64,000 nt of DNA from Mycolicibacterium austroafricanum (GTDB lineage: Bacteria > Actinomycetota > Actinomycetes > Mycobacteriales > Mycobacteriaceae), in the NCBI RefSeq assembly GCF_902705885.1, contig NZ_CACSIP010000056.1:1-64000 (forward strand), read 5' to 3'. The notes under the pieces are model-generated. The model was given only the letters and a program-made list of their open reading frames with translations. It had not been told where the DNA came from and ran no database searches. Both the position numbers and the translations under genes were made by a program. Positions within the stretch are counted from its first letter, which is position 1. The number at the start of each line of letters is the position of its first letter. Of the stretch, positions 58,618 to 64,000 are shown one piece after another.

Positions 58618-59930
58618 CAGGCCGCGCTGCCTTCCGCCGGGCGGGCGGGCATCGCGACCACGACGTGGGTGTTGGTGCCACTCATCCCGAACGCCGACAC
58701 TGCCGCGAGCCGGACACCGTTCACCGCAGGCCACGGCGTGGACTTGTCGGCGAGGCGCAGGCCTTGCCCGTCCCAGTCGATCTCGGCGCTGCGCTCGTCC
58801 GCGTGCAGGGTTGCGGGCACGGTGGCGTGTTCAGCGGACAACAGCACCTTGGCGAGCCCGAGCGCCCCGGCGGCGGCCTGGGTGTGTCCGACGTTGGATT
58901 TCACCGACCCCAGAAACGGGCCCTTTCCCGGGGTGCCGGCGCCGTAGGTCTCCGACAGCGAGTTCAGCTCGGTGCGGTCACCCAGGCGGGTACCCGTGCC
59001 GTGGCCTTCCACCATGCCCACCTCGTCGACATCGACGTCGGCCGCGGTGAGTGCCCGCCGGAACAACCGGACCTGCGCCTCCCGACTGGGAGCCGTCAGC
59101 CCCACCGATCTGCCGTCGGAGTTGACGCAGCTGGCACGGACCTCGGCGAGGATGCGGCGGCCGTCCCGCCGGGCCGCCGACCTGCGCTGCAGGACGAACA
59201 TCGCGGCGCCTTCGGCCCACACGGTTCCGCTGGCATGGGCGCTGTACGGCCGGCAGTGGCCGTCGTCGGACAGTGCATGCTGCTTGGAGAACTCCACGAA
59301 GTACCCGGGTGAACCCATCACGCAGACGCCGCCGGCCAGCGCCAGGTCGCAGTCGCCCGACCGCAGCGCCTGCACGGCGACGTGGAACGCGGACAGCGCC
59401 GACGAACACGACGTGTCTACGGTCATCGCGGGCCCGGCCAGCCCGAGTGTGTAGGCGATGCGTCCGGAGATCACACCCAGCGAGGTTCCGGTGATGAGAT
59501 GCCCACTGTGGTGCGAGAACTCGGCCATGGCGGGTCCGTACCGCATGTCGGATGCCCCGATGTAGCAGCCGACGTCGTGTCCGGACAGCTCGTCGGGGTT
59601 GATGACGGCGTCCTCCAGCGCATGCCACGCGACCCGCAACGCGACCCGCTGCTGCGGGTCCATCGCGATCGCCTCCCGCCGCGATATCCCGAAGAACTCG
59701 GGGTCGAAAGACCCGGCACCGCAGAGGAATCCGCCGAGATCGTGGATGCGTTTGAAGCCGTCCCTGCGAGAGCCGTCGAGCAGGTCGCGGATCGACCAGC
59801 CACGGTCGTCGGGGAACGGGCCGAGCGCCTCGCGCTGCTCGGCGAGCATCGCCCAGTAGTCGTCGGCGTTGTCGACACCGCCGGGCGCCTCGAGCGCCAT
59901 CCCGACGACGACAACCGGGTCGTTGATCAT
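58617..59930 (-). CDS. mbtC: MbtC: ketosynthase
   Basis: The protein is 437 residues. The ketosynthase triad is complete: Cys175 in TSCSSA, His310 in EGHGTGT, His349 in KSNVGH. It condenses the MbtD extender unit with the aryl-oxazolinyl-lysine-type chain. It overlaps both mbtT (ATGA) and mbtD (1 nt), so it is in the middle of the transcript. Stand-alone KS with a separate AT-KR-ACP protein is the normal mycobacterial arrangement. Confidence 0.95.
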   Translation of the reverse strand: MINDPVVVVGMALEAPGGVDNADDYWAMLAEQREALGPFPDDRGWSIRDLLDGSRRDGFKRIHDLGGFLCGAGSFDPEFFGISRREAIAMDPQQRVALRVAWHALEDAVINPDELSGHDVGCYIGASDMRYGPAMAEFSHHSGHLITGTSLGVISGRIAYTLGLAGPAMTVDTSCSSALSAFHVAVQALRSGDCDLALAGGVCVMGSPGYFVEFSKQHALSDDGHCRPYSAHASGTVWAEGAAMFVLQRRSAARRDGRRILAEVRASCVNSDGRSVGLTAPSREAQVRLFRRALTAADVDVDEVGMVEGHGTGTRLGDRTELNSLSETYGAGTPGKGPFLGSVKSNVGHTQAAAGALGLAKVLLSAEHATVPATLHADERSAEIDWDGQGLRLADKSTPWPAVNGVRLAAVSAFGMSGTNTHVVVAMPARPAEGSAA

Positions 59931-60670
59931 GTGCAACTCACCAGTTCGGCGACCTCGTCGAGGTGGTCGTCGACGTAGAAGTGGCCGCCGTCGAAGAGCG
60001 TGAACGTGGACGCGCCGTCGGTGTGGAACTCCCACTGGCGCAGCAGGTCCAGGTCGACACGATGGTCGTCCCGGCCGCCGACGGTGTGGATGTCGGCGTT
60101 GATCCGGACGGTGCGCTCGCAGCTGTAGCGGTTGAACGCCTGATAGTCGGCGCGGACCGCGGGCAGCAGCAGTTCGAGGAAGTCCTCGTCGTCGAGCAGG
60201 CTCGCGTCGGTCCCGCCGAGGTCGACGATGTCGGCCAGCAGTTCGCCGTCGGTGGTGGGCACCGGCCGGGAGCCGGCGACCGTCGACGGGGCCTGGCTCG
60301 CCGAGGCCCACAGCTCCCGGACGGCGACGCCCTGGTGCTCTGCGATCCGGGTGAACTCGAACCCCACAAGGGCGCCCATGCAGTGCCCGAACAGCCGGAG
60401 TGGCCCCAGTCGGGCCCAATCCGCGGCGCTGAAGATCTCCGCCGCCAACCCGCCGACGGTTCCGGGTGCCGGGTCGGCCAACCGCTCGCCGCGTTGCGGG
60501 TACTGCACGAGGTAGGTGTCGACACCACGGGCCGCCAGCGCCAGGCCGAAGGAGCGGTAGGCCGCGGCGGCGCCGCCGGCGTGCGGGAACACCAGGGTCG
60601 CCGTTCCCGGCTCACCGGGGATCCGCTTGAGCCATGGCTTGACGTCGAGCTGGCGTTGTTCGTCGATCAT
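59927..60670 (-). CDS. mbtT: MbtT: type II thioesterase with Cys nucleophile
   Basis: The protein is 247 residues of the GrsT-type alpha/beta hydrolases: FPHAGGAAAAYR is the oxyanion segment, the nucleophile elbow is GHCMGA with Cys97 where relatives have Ser, and the late GGHFYVDDH supplies the His. It most likely removes stalled or wrong acyl groups from carrier domains, or serves as the separate TE for the chain. It overlaps both neighbours by 4 nt. In M. tuberculosis, as I remember, MbtB has its own C-terminal TE. Confidence 0.9.
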   Translation of the reverse strand: MIDEQRQLDVKPWLKRIPGEPGTATLVFPHAGGAAAAYRSFGLALAARGVDTYLVQYPQRGERLADPAPGTVGGLAAEIFSAADWARLGPLRLFGHCMGALVGFEFTRIAEHQGVAVRELWASASQAPSTVAGSRPVPTTDGELLADIVDLGGTDASLLDDEDFLELLLPAVRADYQAFNRYSCERTVRINADIHTVGGRDDHRVDLDLLRQWEFHTDGASTFTLFDGGHFYVDDHLDEVAELVSCT

Positions 60671-63600
60671 CGAGCAGGTGCCGAGCTGGTCTCGAGCGCA
60701 GACACGACCTCAACGATGGCCATTGCGGCGACCTCCAGATACACCTGCGCCACCTCGGCCAACCGGTCGCCGCCGTCGGTTTCGTGGGCGGTCAGCCGGG
60801 CCGCCAGCGCCGCGACAGTACGGGTGGCGAAAATGTCGGCGACCATCACCGTGGGCGTGTCCAGCCACTTGCGAATCCTGGCCACCACCTGGGTGGCCAG
60901 CACGGAATCCCCTCCGACGGCGAAGAAGTCGTCGTCGGCGCCCACGGCCGGTCCGGTGCCGTCACGACCGAGCACCTCGCCGATGATCCCGGCAAGCGCG
61001 GACTCCAGCGGTGTCGACGGCGCGCGGTACCCGACGCCGGTGCGGATGTCGGCGGCATCCAGCCGGCGTGCCACCGCGACCCGGTCGATCTTGCCGCCCG
61101 CCGTGAACGGGATCCGGTCGGCGGGAACGAGTAGTTGCGGAATCATGTGCGGCGGAACGAATTCGGCCATCGCGGTGGCGACAGTGTCCGGGTCGACTGC
61201 GCCGTGGCTGCCGTCGGCGGTCACCAGCGCGGCGAGCACCTCCCGGCCCCCGTCGGCCGTCACGACCGCTGCCACCGCGGCGTCGACACCCGCGACGCGG
61301 CGCAGCGCGGCCTCCACCTCACCCAGTTCGACCCGGTAGCCACTGATCTTGATCCGGTGGTCGGCCCGTCCCACGAACTCGATGAGACCATCGGGTTGGT
61401 AGCGCACCAGGTCGCCAGTGCGATACCAGGTCCTGCCGTCATGGGTGACGAATCGCTCGTTGGTCAGGTCCGGACGGGCGCAGTAGCCGCGGGCGATACC
61501 GCGGCCACCGATCCACAGTTCACCGGGCACCCAATCGGGACAGTCTCGTCCGTCCGGTCCGACGACCCGGCATTCGTTGTTGGGCAGCGGCACGCCCAGC
61601 GGCACCGACGTCCAATGCTCAGGCAGCTCGCCGACTTCACAGATGGTGTTGTGCGTGGCGGTTTCGGTGGCTCCGCCCAGGCCGGCGAACCGTACCCCGG
61701 GGGCGCGCCTGCGCAGGGCGCGGACCATCTCCGGCCTCACCCAGTCGCCGCCGGTGGGCACCACCCGCACCGAGGACAGGTCGCCGTCGACCTCCAGAAG
61801 CATCTCCAGCCAGCCCGGCATGAAGTGCAGCACCGTGACCCGGTGCTGTTCGATGAGTCGTGCCCAGGCATCCGGATCGCGCCGATCCTTCTCGTCGACG
61901 ACGACGATCGAGGCGCCCACGCGCAGCGTGGCGAACACGTCGAGCACCGACAGATCGCATTCCAACGTCGACAGCGCCAGACACCTGTCACCAGGGCCGA
62001 TCTCGAAGTGCGCGTTGATGAACTCCACGGTGTTCATCGCCGCGGCGTGCGGCATCTCCACGCCCTTGGGCTCGCCGGTGGACCCTGAGGTGAACAGGAT
62101 GTACGCCAGGTCCTTCGGGTCGACCACCGCCGGGGTGAACCCGCTCTCGCGGCGGCCCACCCGGACGGCCTCGGCGACGGTGAGCCCGCACCGGCCGGGG
62201 ACCGGCTCGTCTCCGCAGGCCAACACCATGCGGGCGGCGCTGTCTTCGAGCATCCGGTTCGCGCGTTCGGCGGGGTGGTCGACACCGACGGGCACGTAGA
62301 CCGCTCCGGCGGCCGCGATCGCGAGCAGCGCGACGACCTGTTCGAAGTTCTTGGGGCCCATCACCGCGACCGGGTCGCCGCGCCGCACGCCGGCCACCGT
62401 CAGCCCCGCGGCGACTGCCAGGACCTGCTCACGCAGTTCGCCGTAGGTCAGGTCGCCGTGGCTGCTGTACACCGCGGGGGCGTCGGGGTGGGCTTCGGCG
62501 TGCCGGAAGAAGCCGTCGTGCAGGGCATCCCCGCTCGGCGGGGCCGTCCTGGAGTTGAGGGTGTCGCGCACGGTCTGCTGCTGCGGTGTGACGGCCGACA
62601 GATCGACCGCTTCCCAAGAACTCTCGTCGGTGGCCAACCGTTCGAGCTCGGCGAGATGGTGAGCGAACATCGCGTCGGCGACGCCAGGGCGGAAAGCGTC
62701 TTCGCGGACGTCCCAGTTGATCATCAACCCTTCGGCGACCGGCGTCGCCTGGGCGTCGAGCAGCACCTGGGGCCCCTGCGAGATGGTCCACACCGGACGG
62801 CCGAACTGCGCGGTCACTTCGCCGGCGAACAGGTCGCCGAGGCCCAGTGCGCTGGTGTAGACGAACGGCGCCAGCGTCGGCGTGCCGTGGTGGCGGGTCA
62901 GGTCGCGCAGCACGGACAACCCGGAGTAGCTGGAGTGCCGCGCCGTGGTGTGCAGGGCCTGCTGCGCCACCCGCGCCCGTTTCAGCGGGGTGTCGGCGTC
63001 GGACAGGTCCAGATCGAGCATCAGCGACGACGTGAAGTCGCCCACCAGTTTGTCGACATCGGGATGGAACTGTTCACGACCGAACATGGGCAGGTTCAAC
63101 AGGAACCGACGATTCGTCGACCACCGCGCCAGGGTGCCGGCGTAGGACGCCGCGACCGCCATCGCCGGGGTGATGCCGCGGCGGCGCGCCGCGGCGAAAA
63201 GCGCGTCGCGGGTCGCGACATCGAAGATGTGCCAGCGACGGGTCCCTCGTCGCGGATCGGCCTGCTCGGAGCGCGGAACCAGCGGCAGCGCAGGGCCTTC
63301 CGGAAGCTGCGGAATCCGCTGCGCCCACCACTGCCGGTCCTCGTCGGACTCCGTCACCGTCGAGGTCAGCGCGGTGCGGTACTCACGGTAGGAGTAGCCA
63401 AGGTCGGGCAGCTGTCCCCCGCGGTAGAACACCGCGAGGTCGGACATGAAGTTGCGGTAGCTGACCGCGTCGGCGGCCTGCATGTCGAGATCCACGTGCA
63501 GGCGGGTGCGGCCATCGGGCAGCAGCGACAACGACAGCTCCAGTACCTCACCGTGGAGAAGCTGGTGTGACTTCTCGTCGCGGATCTCCTCGAGGCGGAG

Positions 63601-64000
63601 TTCTGCCGCGGCGACGTCGAGGTCACGCAGATCGTGAACCTTGACCGGCAGGCCGCGCTCACCGATGCGCTGGGTGCCGTCGGGCAGGATGTCCACCCGC
63701 AGCATCGGATGCCGCGCCGCTAGGTCGGCGGCCGCGGCGCGCAACCGTTCGGGGTCCACACCGGTGCCGTCGAATTCGACGTACAGGTGGGCAGCGACGC
63801 CGCCGAGTTGCTGCTCGTCGTTGCGTCCCACCCACAGCGCGTGCTGGATGGGCGCGAGCGGGAACGGGGTGTTGTCCTCGGCGGTGTCGGCTGCCGGGGA
63901 CACCGTGGACGTCGCGGCGGCGACCGGCGGTACGGCGTTGGCGGCGATGAGATCGGCCCACGCCTGCACGGTCGGATTGGCGGCCAGCGCCGCGAACCCC
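60667..64000 (-). CDS. mbtB: MbtB (partial): NRPS, (ArCP)-Cy-A-PCP
   Basis: The gene runs off the right edge, so about 1111 residues of the C-terminal part are seen. After the last bit of an aryl carrier region (ALAANPTVQAWADLIAAN) comes a heterocyclization domain with LDMQAADAVSYRNF (near 63470-63500), the Cy version of the active site. The A domain has FTSGSTGEPKG (near 62080) and YRTGDLVRYQ; the PCP has GGDSVL (Ser codon 60904-60906). It cyclises Ser or Thr onto salicylate to give the oxazoline. It ends shortly after the PCP with no TE; MbtT follows instead with an ATGA overlap. Confidence 0.95.
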   Translation of the reverse strand, partial: GFAALAANPTVQAWADLIAANAVPPVAAATSTVSPAADTAEDNTPFPLAPIQHALWVGRNDEQQLGGVAAHLYVEFDGTGVDPERLRAAAADLAARHPMLRVDILPDGTQRIGERGLPVKVHDLRDLDVAAAELRLEEIRDEKSHQLLHGEVLELSLSLLPDGRTRLHVDLDMQAADAVSYRNFMSDLAVFYRGGQLPDLGYSYREYRTALTSTVTESDEDRQWWAQRIPQLPEGPALPLVPRSEQADPRRGTRRWHIFDVATRDALFAAARRRGITPAMAVAASYAGTLARWSTNRRFLLNLPMFGREQFHPDVDKLVGDFTSSLMLDLDLSDADTPLKRARVAQQALHTTARHSSYSGLSVLRDLTRHHGTPTLAPFVYTSALGLGDLFAGEVTAQFGRPVWTISQGPQVLLDAQATPVAEGLMINWDVREDAFRPGVADAMFAHHLAELERLATDESSWEAVDLSAVTPQQQTVRDTLNSRTAPPSGDALHDGFFRHAEAHPDAPAVYSSHGDLTYGELREQVLAVAAGLTVAGVRRGDPVAVMGPKNFEQVVALLAIAAAGAVYVPVGVDHPAERANRMLEDSAARMVLACGDEPVPGRCGLTVAEAVRVGRRESGFTPAVVDPKDLAYILFTSGSTGEPKGVEMPHAAAMNTVEFINAHFEIGPGDRCLALSTLECDLSVLDVFATLRVGASIVVVDEKDRRDPDAWARLIEQHRVTVLHFMPGWLEMLLEVDGDLSSVRVVPTGGDWVRPEMVRALRRRAPGVRFAGLGGATETATHNTICEVGELPEHWTSVPLGVPLPNNECRVVGPDGRDCPDWVPGELWIGGRGIARGYCARPDLTNERFVTHDGRTWYRTGDLVRYQPDGLIEFVGRADHRIKISGYRVELGEVEAALRRVAGVDAAVAAVVTADGGREVLAALVTADGSHGAVDPDTVATAMAEFVPPHMIPQLLVPADRIPFTAGGKIDRVAVARRLDAADIRTGVGYRAPSTPLESALAGIIGEVLGRDGTGPAVGADDDFFAVGGDSVLATQVVARIRKWLDTPTVMVADIFATRTVAALAARLTAHETDGGDRLAEVAQVYLEVAAMAIVEVVSALETSSAPAR

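Overview
The window comes from a GC-rich actinobacterium and reads as a fast-growing Mycobacterium (Mycolicibacterium-type). The evidence is the mycobacterial gene order: dnaG-dgt-TPM protein; glyS/smtB-zur; uppS-recO-amiA2; era-ybeY-phoH; rsmE-dnaJ2-hrcA; and a mycobactin cluster mbtB-(T)-C-D-E-F-G-H. Supporting signs are an MmpS/MmpL pair, IdeR-type iron boxes, frequent GTG starts and 1-8 nt gene overlaps. This matches the order I remember from the M. tuberculosis Rv2314c-Rv2383c interval, with insertions and losses; no database search was run.

Layout. Positions 1-12,340 hold a degenerate tRNA, a CMD-family protein, a TldD/TldE metalloprotease pair, an ECF-type transporter (EcfT plus a fused membrane/double-ATPase protein), a divergent MarR-MFS pair with a palindromic operator, a VIT1-family transporter, a long acyl-CoA dehydrogenase/oxidase-like enzyme, and two small exported proteins. 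Positions 12,391-17,317 are a roughly 4.9-kb integrative element: a tyrosine integrase next to a 21-bp copy of the 3' end of tRNA-Asn, repeated arm-type motifs just inside each end, an Xis-like protein and several unknown cargo genes. Positions 17,528-35,461 are mostly conserved core genes. Among them is a DUF559-type nuclease-like gene enclosed by a 63-bp imperfect inverted repeat (23,475-24,568).

Positions 35,543-64,000 are rich in iron-acquisition genes. MmpS/MmpL, probably for siderophore export, lies behind a candidate IdeR box. After rsmE-dnaJ2-hrcA comes a secreted porin-like (GjpA-like) protein preceded by two tandem IdeR-box-like sequences. A convergent hairpin separates it from the mycobactin operon, which is read leftwards from mbtB (cut by the right edge) to mbtH. 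The eight mbt genes overlap end to end and look like one transcript. MbtB (Cy-A-PCP) makes the aryl-oxazoline; MbtC (KS) and MbtD (AT-KR-ACP) add the polyketide unit; MbtE and MbtF add the two lysine-derived units; MbtG hydroxylates lysine; MbtH supports the A domains; MbtT is a free-standing thioesterase with an unusual Cys nucleophile.

The strongest candidates for something new are the small tRNA-Asn element with its unknown cargo, the inverted-repeat-flanked DUF559 cassette, the twin-iron-box GjpA-like gene, and the non-standard MbtE/MbtT architecture.
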